The notes: generated by a model not told the origin, from the letters alone. A stretch of 64,000 nucleotides of DNA from Mactromeris polynyma (GCA_032209605.1 JASFXZ010000001.1:41358619-41422618); one strand, 5' to 3'; positions 47,401 through 59,039 are shown, counted from the first letter of the stretch. Translations and numbers: made by a program.

Positions 47401-50400
47401 AATAACTTTACAATGTCATGTTAAGTGACTAATGACAACATATACCTTCATATTGTGAGCCAGTACGGTGGCGTCTTTATGTTGGGCTCTAAACAGCCAG
47501 TCACCGAACGCTTCTAGGGTGTTGTCGCCTTTGAATATGACTTCCCGGAAGCCGCAGGTGTCGGGGCACGGGGGTTGAACGAACGACTCGGTTTCTTTGT
47601 CCCAAACGTCGCATTTAGAACACCGGCTGCCACACTGGTCGCACGTGGATCCCGGGGTCAATTCATCGTCCTTGCAGGCTTCGCAAACGGTCTGAGCCAC
47701 CACAAAGTTGGTCACGTGTCTGGGTTGCCCGCACCAGGATTTGAAACACCGTTGACATTTTGAAGAGTCGTCGGGTGAATATCCTTCAGCGCACTGCGCT
47801 ATGGTGTCCTGGGTGGCCTCAAAGTCGAAGAAAATAAATTTCTTGACAGGCTTCTTGGGTTCTTCCGGGAACAGGAAACACCTATGATCTCTATTGACCC
47901 AGGACTTGCAGCATTTACACATCCATTCGGTGCACTCATGCAATTCAACGGGCCTCTTGAACCGATTGACAACCTTTTTGCACGTGGTACACCGCCAGTA
48001 CTCGCTGTATTGAGACAGAGTGACCTCCCCTTTGTACTTGTTTTTTCTCGTTTTATCCACGAGGTGACGCTGGAAACAGTCCATGGACCGACAGACCATA
48101 TGGCAGGATCTGCAGGACATGACGTCGTCAGTTTCCGGGCAGTTCTGGCTCTTGCAGGTCAGACAGGTCGTCTCGAAGCGGTGTTCTGTGTTGTGATCGT
48201 ACTGTTTGAAGCACCGTTCGCAAAAATATACTGCGCTGAAGAATCCAGTGATGTTGACGATGGCGTGAAAATGACTCAAGCCTTCGTGGTCCACCAAATA
48301 CAAGTACAGTAGAGGCCAGTCCTCGTGATCGTTGTCAGGGACACGAATAAACGTGTTGCCCAATGACGCCGCTACCACCGCGATTCGCACTCGAAGGGCT
48401 GATTCGAAAGCTGTAATGTCATCGAGAGATCCGGGCCTGTCTTTAGGAATACCTGCTTTTTGACACAGCATGAGAGCTAGATATTTCTGTTCTTGTTTGC
48501 TTTTGTTTTTTATATTCTTGTAGCTTTTGTTAGATATTTGGCACTCTTTAATCAGAATCTCCGGGTTAGACATAAATCTATGTGTCCGTTTTAACTGTTT
48601 CCACGTCTCGTCGGGGACTAAGCAATGTTTTGGCCAATCCTACCCCGATTGCCCTCGCCATACACAATTGATCGTTGTTGACGATCTGTACCATGGACGA
48701 TTTCTTGTGAATGGAATTGTCCGGTTTAGTTTGGCAATTCTCCTGCGTGGTCCGCCTGCACCCTGGGGAATATGCAGAGCCCCGACGATCACTGAAAGCG
48801 TGTAATAGATTCGTAATTATAATTCGAACGAAATAATGTACTAAATACTAAAGCATTTAGCTACACATAATTATGCGTCTCTGGGTAACACTGATTATAA
48901 TACGTGTCGAGTATTAGTTATGTATTCAAAACTAATTAATCGATTATACGTGCGTTAACGTTTTTGACTACGATCCCTATATTAATTCTTATACTGACCT
49001 TGAAAGGAATCGTCCACTGCCAAAGTCTCTTCGCTCTGCAGAACGTTTTCTAGTTTGGACAAGATCTTGTCCGCGTTCATGTCACCCATGGCTTGCAATG
49101 ACACAACCACCGCGTGGTTGAGGGCGTCGTGACGTAAAACGACCCTGAGCAGATCGTTGCCGTTGATGTCTTCTCGGGCCCGAGTCAGCAGATCCTCAAA
49201 GAGACGATGGAGTTGTCGTCTTAAGTCAATCAAACATCTACCTTGCCACTGATCGTTAAATTTGACCTTGTATGTGGTCTCCTTGGCTACGGATCTCGCG
49301 AACTTTCTTATTCCGGTAAGTTCGATCCTGTACGGTTTATGACCGCCACCTACTTGGTCATCATTAGTACGAACGTCCATCGACTCGCATACATCAAGGT
49401 CAACATCCATGGTATCTTGCAGCCCCGAAGGTCCGACCTTCATGAGCTCATCCGGGGATGCAAGAGCGTGAGTGTCTCGGTGCCTAGAATAGATCTCGTA
49501 GTCAGAGAACTTGGACCGACATCGGGAACAGTAAAAGGTTTTGCCTGACCTGTAAGGAATTAATTTCAATTACAATCTCGAGGAAAACGACTACACCCCA
49601 TTTGTATAGTAACAGATGTTCTGATAGTACGCAATTGCGCTTAGTAGTTAATTAATTCCTATACATTTTTTTTTATTTTTTTTTATAACGTAACTTTAAA
49701 TCATAAAATGAAATGTTGTGTACTTACTTAAATTCGCCGTCTCGCAAACAAGCGACGGCTACTAACGCCATGTCCTCGCATTCCATCGCCGACGACTCAA
49801 ATCCCGGGGACCAAGGTTCAAATTCCGGGTCAACATCCATTGTATCTTGCAACCCCGAAGTTCCGACCTTCATGAGCTCATCCGGGGATGTAAGGGCGTG
49901 AGTGTCTCGGTGCCTAGAATAGATCTCGTAGTCAGAGAAATTGGACCGACATCGGGAACAGTAAAAGGTTTTGCCTGACCTGTAAGGAATTAACTTCAAT
50001 TACAATCTCGAGGAAAACGACTACACCCCATTTGTATAGTAACAGATGTTCTGATAGTACGCAATTGCGCTTAGTAGTTAATTAATTCCTATACATTTTT
50101 TTTCATTTTTTTTTATAACGTAACTTTAAATCATAAAATGAAATGTTGTGTACTTACTTAAATTCGCCGTCTCGCAAACAAGCGACGGCTACTGACGCCA
50201 TGTCCTCGCATTCCATCGCCGACGACTCAAATCCCGGGGACCAAGGTTCAAATTCCGGGTCAACATCCATTGTATCTTGCAACCCCGAAGTTCCGACCAA
50301 CATGAGCTCATCCGGGGATGTAAGGGCGTGAGTGTCTCGGTGCCTAGAATAGATCTCGTAGTCAGAGAACTTGGACCGACATCGGGAACAGTAAAAGGTT

Positions 50401-50937
50401 TTGCCTGACCTGTAAGGAATAATTTCAATTACAATCTCGAGGAAAACGACTACACCCCCATTTGTATAGTAACAGATGTTCTGATAGTACGCAATTTCGC
50501 TTAGTAGTTAATTAATTCCTATACATTTTTTTTATCATATTTATAACATAACTTTAAATCATTAAATGAAATGTTGTGTACTTACTTAAATTCGCCGTCT
50601 CGCAAACAAGCGATGGCTACTGACGCCATGTCCTCGCATTCCATCGCCGACGACTCAAATCCCGGGGACCAAGGTTCAAATTCCGGGTCAGTCGTCTCCT
50701 TAGTGATGGTGGTCGCTACCGTCGGGGATTTTAACATGTCTAACAGGGAGTTGGCGTCCTCTTCCGTCCAATCCATTGTTAACGACGGAGATGTCATGGT
50801 TTCTTGTATCAGTAAATGGTGTAAGACATCCTGGATAAAGGGTCCTCTTGCAGTACGAACGTGACGATAAAATCGTAAAAATGACTCGCAGTCACGCCTT
50901 CTGACAACATAGTCGCGACAACGTGTTGAAGATCCAT
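44461..50937 (-). pseudogene. Polinton protein-primed-type family B DNA polymerase, 11 exons, broken
   Basis: Replicase of the element. Inferred exons (minus): 50586-50937, 50158-50409, 49728-49979, 48999-49549, 47446-48791, 47141-47327, 46640-47058, 46166-46485, 45444-46010, 44964-45301, 44461-44852, all with GT-AG borders and introns from 79 bp to a few hundred bp. Motifs: C2H2 finger in exons 2-4 ('FYCSRCRSKFSDYEIYSRHR'), exonuclease I 'FIFFDFEATQ' flanked by many CxxC pairs, 'ALNGGEAHVPYY', 'YKVDGRADKTIYEFHG', 'KIKYVDF' ahead of the split polymerase A motif, 'FWGKFGQ' and the polymerase C motif 'YDTDSVIY'. Breaks: frame changes in exon 1 and near 48620-48720, a shift at a run of eight A near 46316-46323, and two stops at 45524-45532. 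Exons 2 and 3 are tandem copies of a finger exon. Confidence 0.85.
49399..50690. repeat. Tandem 430-bp duplication carrying a polB exon
   Basis: Units start at about 49717, 50147 and 50576 (periods 430 and 429 bp), with partial copies at both edges. Each full unit contains an acceptor, a 252-nt exon (84 codons, no phase change) and a donor, so extra copies keep the frame. Units differ by only a few bases ('ctactaacgcc' against 'ctactgacgcc'). Confidence 0.9.
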
Positions 50938-52563
50938 ACTAAAACGTTAATAAAACAACTGTGTATGTCTTGAATAAGTATAAGACAATTGATTATTTCC
51001 CTTACACTACCGTTTAATTGTTAATCAAAGATGTGATTCATTAATTAGTGATTATCTACAAACGACGTTTAAAACACTGACCGGAAATATTGATCTTGAC
51101 TTGGATTCAGGAAATCCGTCTTGCTGTCCGAATATATTGATCTAAACTGACCATCTATGTATCTTCTTCACTTTACAAGATAAACATGGCGATGACAGTA
51201 CGTATTTAATGTCAGTCGAACTATCTGTAGTGCTTTTAAATTGATAATATTGATCATTTTTCTCTACGGAATTATTCGTAATTATTCTTATAATTATATT
51301 TTCTGATATATTTACTGAGGTAATCAATATACAAAATCTCATCAGTGATCATATTGAATAGATAAATGTATAAGCACGTATAATATAAAACAGATGATCA
51401 GCTTTACAATTTATATAAATATATTTTTCTAGCCTATGCAAAAACATGAGGAATCTCCTGAAAGAAAAATTGTTCTTTTCGGTAAGTTATGTTAATTGTC
51501 CATATTATGCATTGTACGTCCGTTTTATATAAACTATATCAGGAAATAATCTTGCCATGGGTACATGTTTTAAATATAGCTCCGTGTTTTATTTTTGTAA
51601 CTGTCAACGATTTTACCCTTCAAGAATATTTCTGTTGTTTGTTTTTTAATTTCAGACACCCATCAGTCCAATAACAAAAAAAACAAACAAACCAAAAACA
51701 ACCACAACAAAAAATGATAATAATAATAATAAAGTAAAGTTAAATATAGCATTCATTACATCATCAGTCAACAGGTAAATGATAATAAATTGCGTATACT
51801 TTTTTCTGTTTCCAGACCATCAGTTGGGATCAAGATGTCAAACTGGTACGACTTAGATCATTGTTTAAATTGAGAATAAAAGTATGTCATATTGATTGAT
51901 ATTTTAACTAAAATTTACTTCCATGTTTACCCTGCACAGTTCTTGTTTTCCTTACATTATATTCTTAAGTATACCTGTCACTGTTTCAGGCTGAGGTGAA
52001 AGTACTTTTTGGAGATAGAAGAAAAGATGAAAAAAATAAAAACAATCTTACAGTAGAACTGTACAGTTTTTAAATTTTAAATTAGTATACTTATAGTTTC
52101 TGTGCTTTTTAAATTATCATGAATGTATTCGTTACAATTCTGTTATTAATATACTGACAAACGTATCATTTAAAGATAGACTGACTTTATTTTCTTATAA
52201 AACAGTTTCTTCTAAATTATAATTGTATACACTTTATATTCATACATTTTAAACACGATAAATAAATATTATATATATATTTATTTATTTCAAATACAAG
52301 TTCAATAAGCCACATGGCCCGTGAGACAAACAAGATACACAAATAAACAATACAAATGACATAGCAAGTGGAGCATGTTTAGGCAATTCATATAGGTGCA
52401 TTTCATTATTTGAAGTAAACATTATAAAATGTATATAATAAAGTATCTTGTTTTTGTTTTTTGTTTGTTTTTGTGTTCATTGTGTAGAAAACACTTGTAA
52501 ACAACTCGGATAAATTTAAACAAAATTAGCTTACACATTTATCAAGGCTTTAGTAGTTAAGAA
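50938..52563. other. Polinton interior without recognised core gene
   Basis: AT-rich DNA upstream of the polymerase where capsid or protease genes might be expected but none could be found in either strand. A plus-strand candidate of three small exons (51446-52073) is listed separately. A '(taa)n/aacaaac' simple repeat lies at 51669-51735 and an AT-rich tract at 52255-52300. Confidence 0.55.
51446..52073 (+). CDS. Candidate 61-residue protein from three small exons
   Basis: Exons 51446-51481, 51816-51881 and 51990-52073 (TAA) are all multiples of three with good splice sites ('tcggtaagtt', 'tttccagacc', 'aaaagtatgt', 'tttcaggctg'). The product is basic, starting MRNLLKEKLFFS and containing 'TISWDQDVKLVRLRSLFKL' and 'VKVLFGDRRKDEKNK'. 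I recognise no family. Lying inside the Polinton but on the strand opposite to its core genes, it could be an accessory gene, a host fragment, or chance. Confidence 0.3.
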
Positions 52564-55125
52564 CAAGAGCGCCAAACTGTCACAAAATACGCCCGTCATA
52601 AGTCAGAGCTCAGAGTAAAAACAAGACAAATTTTGGGTCATTTCTAAAATCAAAGGGTGATAACTCCCGGCTGACACAAGCGATATGACTGGTTATTGAA
52701 CTTGGTCGAGATATTATGCCCACAAACATTTTCACCAAGTTAGGTGAAGATCAGATGAAAACTGTTTGACTTAGAGAGCGGACAAGGCTAATTTGGCCAA
52801 TTTTGGATAATTCAAGGGCCATAATTCCAAAGGACATGGGGCGATGTGGCTGGTTATCGAATTTGGCCGAGATATTATGCCCACAAACATTTTCACCAAG
52901 CTTGTTGATGATCGGATGGAAACTGTTTGACTTAGAGAGCGGACAATGCTAATTTGGCCAATTTTGGATAATTCAAGGGCCATAATTCTGAAGTGCCTGG
53001 AGGGATGTGGCTGGTTATCGAACTTGGCCGAGATATTATGCCCACAAACATTTTCACCAAGTTTGGTAATGATCTGATGAAAACTATTTGACTTAGAGAG
53101 TGGACAATGCTAATTTGGCCAATTTTGGATAATTCAAGGGCCATAATTCAGAAGTGCCAGGGGTGATGTGGCTGGTTATCGAACTTGGCCGAGATATTAT
53201 GCCCGCAAACATTTTCACAAAGTAAGGCGAATATCGGATTAAAACTCTTTGACTTAGAGAGCAGTCACGGCTAATTTGGCCAATTTTGGATAATTCAAGG
53301 GCCATAATTCAGAAGTGCCAGGGGTGATGTAGCTGGTTATCGAACTTAGCCGAGATATTATGCCCGCAAACATTTTCACAAAGTTAGGTGAATATCGGAT
53401 GAAAACTCTTTGACTTAGAGAGCAGACACGGCTAATTTGGCCAATTTTGGATAATTCAAGGGCCATAATGCCATAGTGCCTGGGGGGATGTGGCTGGTTA
53501 TCGAACTTGGCCGAGATATTATGCCCACAAACATTTTCACAAAGTTTGGTAAAGATCGGATGAAAACTCTTTTGACTTAGAGAGCGGAAACGGCTAATTT
53601 GGCCAATTTTGGATAATTCAAGGACCATAATTCAGAAGTTCCAGGGGTGATGTAGCTGGTTATCGAACTTGGCCGAGATATTATGCCCACAAACATTTTC
53701 ACCAAGCTTGGTGATGATCGGATGGAAACTGTTTGACTTAGAGAGCGGACAATGCTAATTTGGCCAATTTTGGATAATTCAAGGGCCATAATTCTGAAGT
53801 GCCTGGAGGGATGTGGCTGGTTATCGAACTTGGCCGAGATATTATGCCCACAAACATTTTCACCAAGTTTGGTAATGATCTGATGAAAACTATTTGACTT
53901 AGAGAGCGGACAAGGCTAATTTTGCCAATTTTGGATAATTCAAGGGCCATAATTCTGAAGTGCCTGGAGGGATGTGGCTGGTTATCGAACTTGGCCGAGA
54001 TATTATGCCCACAAACATTTTCACTAAGTTTGGTAATGACCTGATGAAAACTATTTGACTTAGAGAGCGGACAATGCTAATTTGGCCAATTTTGGATAAT
54101 TCAAGGGCCATAATTCAGAAGTGCCAGGGGTGATGTAGCTGGTTATCGAACTTAGCCGAGATATTATGCCCACAAACATTTTCACAAAGTTTGGTAATGA
54201 TCTGATGAAAACTCTTTGACTTAGAGAGCAGACACGGCTAATTTGGCCAATTTTGGATAATTCAAGGGCCATAATGCCATAGTGCCTGGGGGGATGTGGC
54301 TGGTTATCGAACTTGGCCGAGATATTATGCCCACAAACATTTTCACAAAGTTTGGTAAAGATCGGATGAAAACTCTTTTGACTTAGAGAGCGGAAACGGC
54401 TAATTTGGCCAATTTTGGATAATTCAAGGGCCATAATTCAGAAGTGCCAGGGGTGATATAGCTGGTTATCGAACTTGGCCGAGATATTATGCCCGCAAAC
54501 ATTTTCACAAAGTTAGGTGAATATCGGATGAAAACTCTTTGACTTAGAGAGCAGACATGGCTAATTTGGCCAATTTTGGATAATTCAAGGGCCATAATGC
54601 CATAGTGCCTGGGGGGATGTGGCTGGTTATCGAACTTGGCCGAGATATTATGCCCACAAACATTTTCACAAAGTTTGGTAAAGATCGGATGAAAACTCTT
54701 TTGACTTAGAGAGCGGAAACGGCTAATTTGGCCAATTTTGGATAATTCAAGGGCCATAATTCAGAAGTGCCTGGGGAGATGTGGCTGGTTATAGAACTTG
54801 GCCGAGGTATTATGCCCACACACATTTTCACAAAGTTTGGTAAAGATCGGATGAAAACTCTTTTGACTTAGAGAGCGGAAACGGCTAATTTGGTTAATTT
54901 TGGATAATTCAAGGGCCATAATTCAGAAGTGCCTGGGGCGATGTGGCTGGTTATAGAACTTGGCCGAGGTATTATGCCCACAAACATTTTCACCAAGTTT
55001 GGTAAAGATCGGATGAAAACTCTTTGACTTAGAGAGCGGAAACCATGTGGAAGCCGCCCGCCCGCCCGCCCGCCGCGGGTGTTCCCATAATACGTCCCGT
55101 TTTTCAAACGGGCGTATAAAAATGT
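52564..55125. repeat. 161-bp satellite array inside a dispersed element
   Basis: About 15 copies of a 161-bp unit containing 'ggctggttatcgaacttggc', 'cgagatattatgcccacaaa' and 'tttgacttagagagcggaca'. The array is bordered by 'caagagcgccaaactgtcac' on the left and '...aaacgggcgtataaaa' on the right, both matched (inverted) in the single-unit copy at 62461-62755. Blocks of two units repeat (323-bp higher-order period in places). The ~70-codon ORFs in it are by-products. It lies entirely inside the Polinton. Confidence 0.92.
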
Positions 55126-55193
55126 TAACCTGATTTATTTATGAAAATATCGGAAAAATCCAAATCACAACGTTCAATTAGGACGTTAAAACT

Positions 55194-55311
55194 TGACTCA
55201 CGGTCGCGTGACGCTGATGACGCGCGTTTAAGGATGAGCCCTGATGACGTTAACCTCTTGACAAGCACTTAAGTCATTTCCTGAAAATACTCCAAACCGA
55301 CGGGACTGTAG
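55194..55311 (-). repeat. Polinton right terminal inverted repeat
   Basis: 118 bp, inverted relative to 41379-41496 with four substitutions and no indel, ending 'ccgacgggactgtag' next to TTACAGTA at 55312-55319. Confidence 0.9.
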
Positions 55312-55329
55312 TTACAGTAACTAGATGCC

Positions 55330-55530
55330 CCAGGGCAACATGTCGAACCTGCTGGCATGAAGAGAATGCTTGATTTATAGCAGGGGCGCTGAGAACTGCA
55401 TCAAAAAGGGTATATACATGTAGGTATAAAAAAAACCTCTAAGTGTGACCTTGACCTTTGAGTATGGGTCTTGCGTGCGACACACTGTCTCATGGTGGTG
55501 AACAGTTGTACCAAGGTATTTTAAATTCCC
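55330..55530. repeat. Dispersed repeat, inverted relative of 18745-19195
   Basis: Contains 'gtgaccttgacctttgagta', 'tgggtcttgcgtgcgacaca' and 'ctcatggtggtgaacagttg', the reverse complement of the 'tgttcaccatgatgag' family in MAP2K5 intron 8. Confidence 0.6.
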
Positions 55531-55587
55531 CTCATGACATCTTCATGGCTTAGCATCATAGAGTCAGTAGTATCATTTTTGCATTTT

Positions 55588-55750
55588 TATCGCAACTCGG
55601 AGGTAGCACGCGAATATTTGAGTCTAACACTGCGTTTAGTTACGGCTAACAGTCGCTCACGTTTTGTATCCCTGGCCCACCGTATCACAATGACTGCACA
55701 CGAGGAACCAAATTGCAAAATATTCGCGTGCTACCTCCGAGTTGCGATAG
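55588..55750. mobile_element. Hairpin/MITE with 31-bp perfect arms
   Basis: 'atcgcaactcggaggtagca' continuing 'cgcgaatattt' is exactly inverted as 'aaatattcgcg' and 'tgctacctccgagttgcgat', with a loop of about 95 bp. No coding capacity. Confidence 0.8.
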
Positions 55751-55929
55751 CGAGTGATATGAAACGTTTTTCGCTAACACGCCGGTCAATAGCAGAACTC
55801 GCGCGCTGTTTCGTAACGTTTTGGACTGATAGCCTTTACTGAACGCAAGGTTGATAGGTCATGAACAGTGAGCGGGATATCGTTCGCCGTAACTGAACGC
55901 AGGGCATGTCTCATTATACAAAGTCAAAG

Positions 55930-56300
55930 ATGTCTATGCAGTGGCGTAGCTGAGACATTTTCCAGTGTACGCACGCCTTTTTAAGGGGGTCCGGGGGCAT
56001 GTCCCCCAGAATATTTTAATACTCTATATCGTAGCAGCATCCTGAGACATTTAAAATATATTTATCAGACAACAAAGGACAAAGTTTAGCTGTTCCTTTA
56101 AAACTCACCTCTTACCTTGTTAACCATTTGGCCATAATTATTTTTTTCATTTTCCAACTATCGCTAGCGAAGCCTCTGACAATGCAGGGGCGTAGCGAAA
56201 ACTGATTGAGAGCTACTTATTGGGGTGGGTTTGGGAGGGTACCACCACCCAAGGCTCACATTTTTATTGCATTTTTCTTTCATTCTAAAGTTTCCTCACG
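55930..56300. repeat. Dispersed 'ggcgtagctgagacatt' / 'ggggggcatgtcccccag' repeats
   Basis: Two blocks with 'gtggcgtagctgagaca...gtccgggggcatgtcccc' and 'caggggcgtagcgaaaactg...gggagggtaccaccaccc', typical of old non-autonomous elements. The ends cannot be set. A short plus-strand coding-looking stretch follows at 56477-56599 ('FKFRTPIQLQEASKTFREKL'), unidentified. Confidence 0.5.
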
Positions 56301-56886
56301 TGAGGGCACTATACACCCATGCAATGAAGACTAGTGTAAGAAATGTAACTTTACGTATTATGTGAGATCCAGGTAAATCGTTCCAATATCTTCGAACCTC
56401 TTCCAGGCATTAACTAGTTTACAATATTTAACAAAATCGATCCAAATACTCTAAGTAAGATTCCAGACACGAGGGACATGTGCTTATGTGAGAGATTCTT
56501 TAAGTTCAGAACACCAATACAGCTTCAAGAAGCATCTAAAACTTTTCGTGAAAAACTTGGCGTAGAAAAACTTAAAACGTTATCTATGAATTGCTGAAAT
56601 GTCCAGTATGTGTCGTAACGTGTATTCAACACACGTTAAGCCAGGGTATATATATGTCACTATATTATAATCAGACATTATACTGATCAATATGAGCTTC
56701 ACTTTTCTCAAATTAACAATATGGCATCAACTTGGCATTGATGCATAAACATGGAATGGCTGGTCTTTGTATAGAAACATTCATACAACAATCATCAACA
56801 ATTTTACAACAAACTGACACATCTGATATTTCTAACGGTGATCATATACAATTAATCAATGAGGAATAACAATAATCATACGATAT

Positions 56887-57190
56887 CTATGAGAATTGAG
56901 TTCCAATACTTGACGGGAAACTGTTCACAGCAACGAGATTACCATTTGACATTATATCTCTAAGTAACCGACCTCGTGCAAACAAATTCATGTCATCAAT
57001 ATTATCATTAAAATCGCCTATAAATACAATATCTACAAAGTCCGCATATCTAATTTTGTTTACGTGATAGGTTTTTTTATCTCCTTCAATAAGGCCTTAT
57101 ACATACAATCAATCTCATTAAAATCAGCCCATAACTTTAGCTCCATTACTTTCCGCTGTTAGGATCTGACTACACTCCGTAAGAGGTCAC
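56887..57190 (-). pseudogene. Non-LTR retrotransposon endonuclease fragment
   Basis: The minus strand reads 'YADFVDIVFIGDFNDNIDDM' followed by 'GRLLRDIMSNGNLVAVN', with the GDFN catalytic motif of apurinic-type endonucleases, ending at TAG 56887-56889. Upstream sequence to about 57190 looks like the same domain in another frame. Heavily decayed. Confidence 0.65.
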
Positions 57191-57719
57191 GTTCATATAC
57201 CCTCTCTAAAATTAGATATGCGTAACCAGGTGGTCGTTTGTGGTCCAATGAAATTTCTCCTTACACGACCGTGTTTGTCGTTCTTCGTTTATTCGGAGTT
57301 TCTGTTTATACTGTTTTTAACGTCCTTCCTGTCGCTTCCGGTAATAACTATTTCCAAAAACGAAACACACATAAATAACACCGATCAACCAAAGAATGTT
57401 GCCGTGTAGGAGTTGCGGTTGTGTCCATGGGCGCAACCATATTGAAATTGATGAAAATACGTAATCGGAACGTCTTGGTGACCTACGCTCAAATAGAATT
57501 TACGGAGTTTATCGGAGATCGACGAATATTCATAACTCTTAACCCAAAGCATTTTGCAGGCGACGATTTGATTGGCTACTCAAATGTCACAAGTGACCTG
57601 TATTGTGCAGTCATCAGATCCAGTTAGTGTATAGTATAGGAGCGTGCAACTGGAGCTGATTCTAATGAGATTGACATACAATGTACATGTATACTTTCTT
57701 TCATAAGAATTGATATGTT

Positions 57720-58474
57720 TAAAACCCCTGTCACACAAGGGCCGCGTTCCCACGGCGTCCAAGAAAAATCCAGAACGCCGATCTGCGCGCAGTGGAATCG
57801 CAAGCATCGCCGCGACAACGCAGTGGCATCGCCAGTGAACGCAATGGGATCACATAGAACGCGACGACGCGCACTTTGAGCATGCCCAAAACAAACGCCG
57901 TCGCTCGGCGTTCTGATAAGAGCGCAGTGGGATCGCCGTGAGGTCGCCATAGCAGCGCAGTTAGGTCTCCTACAACGCCACATGATCACCGCGGGCGCGC
58001 ACAGAGGTCGCAGTGCGAACGCAATGGTTATCGGTGGCACTTGCACGGCATACGGCGTTCTCTGAGATGACACTGCGTCTCTACCGCGCTTATACGGCGC
58101 TTACAAGGAGTTTTATTCTTACTGCGCTCTTACAACGATTGTACCGGGCTGCCACGGCGATCATTGCGCTCCCAATGCGCTTCTACCGCGTAAATGATGG
58201 AGATATCATTTTTATATGTAGTGCAAAACAACACGCCGTCAGTGCCGTGAAAGCGCAGTGCACATGCAGTGCGCGCGCCGTGATAACTCGACGCACGCAG
58301 TGGAAGCCCCTTGGGAGCGCCATGAGAGCTCAGACAATTGCCAACTAGAACTCCGTAGGAACGCGGTAGAACGCCATGGAGCTCCGTAGAAACGCCAAGG
58401 TCACGGCGCTCTGGGAAATTTAACAACGCCGTGCAATCGCAGTGGCAACGCGGCTATGTGTGACAGGGGTTTTA
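57720..58474. mobile_element. GC-rich 755-bp element with inverted ends
   Basis: The ends 'taaaacccctgtcacacaag' and 'tatgtgtgacaggggtttta' are inverted copies. The interior is made of diverged 'aacgcagtgggatcgccgtg'-type units that change from one orientation to the other, so most of the element can fold on itself. CpG is far more frequent than in flanking DNA. It has several ORFs, none with recognisable domains, so I regard it as non-coding. Confidence 0.75.
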
Positions 58475-59039
58475 CCAAATTGGTTGTGACAATTGGTTAC
58501 CGACCAAACTCTCCGTAAATGAATCATTTTGCGTACTGCATTTAACTCCTTAAACTGACTAGGAAAATAAAATTTGAGTACGTTCAACTGTGTTCCAAAA
58601 CTTATGCGCCATACAAAAATAAACTGGTATAACTATACAGACACCGCCTTAATTTAAAACTAGCTGTTTGTGTTTGACCAGCCAATGTATTATGTGTCTC
58701 AATAAAAGAACCACCCGACGTTTAAACTATACCGAGGTATGTATACTTATTTCACGATTTCTATTGGGTACCCATCATAGTAAAATAATAATAACTTCCA
58801 TATTAAGAGAAGGTAACGTGTACAGACATTCATATACCTTAGTCAAAATCAGGCCTTCTGTAACAAATGCATACATTATTAACTATAGTCACACAAACAT
58901 TTATACATCAATAAGACAAACACTCATTGAATTATATCACTGAATTCTGGTGAAAAGTACTGCATAATTATGTATATGAATAAGGACTGTATATACTTAA
59001 TTTATAAGCAAACTTATTCACACTTAAGGGTGTGTATAT
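58475..59039. other. No feature recognised
   Basis: AT-rich DNA without supported genes. The open plus-strand frame around 58668-58943 has no recognisable domain and no signals. Confidence 0.4.

Larger units (their letters stand above)
41379..55311. mobile_element. Polinton/Maverick-like element, 13.9 kb, decayed
   Basis: Bounded by 118-bp inverted ends with four mismatches (41379-41496 and 55194-55311) and an 8-bp direct repeat. The minus strand encodes a family B DNA polymerase (44461-50937), a packaging-type ATPase (43174-44070), small basic ORFs and a retroviral-type integrase (42031-42739), the combination that defines Polintons. The plus strand has a CARD-RING ORF next to the left end. 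No major or minor capsid protein or adenain-like protease was recognised. All core genes carry frameshifts or stops, so the copy is inactive, yet its ends are nearly identical. The 8-bp duplication differs from the 6 bp usually described for Polintons. Confidence 0.88.

Noticed and set aside
44992..48312. Several plus-strand ORFs of 60-140 codons
   Set aside because: Antisense to polymerase exons that carry the family B motifs on the minus strand.
52771..55107. Series of ~70-codon minus-strand ORFs with 'MALELSKIGQISIV'
   Set aside because: They recur with the exact 161-bp period and are by-products of the satellite; no start context or domain.
57624..58426. ORFs of 75-149 codons in the GC-rich element
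   Set aside because: Long frames are expected in GC-rich repeats; overlapping frames on both strands look alike and none has a domain.
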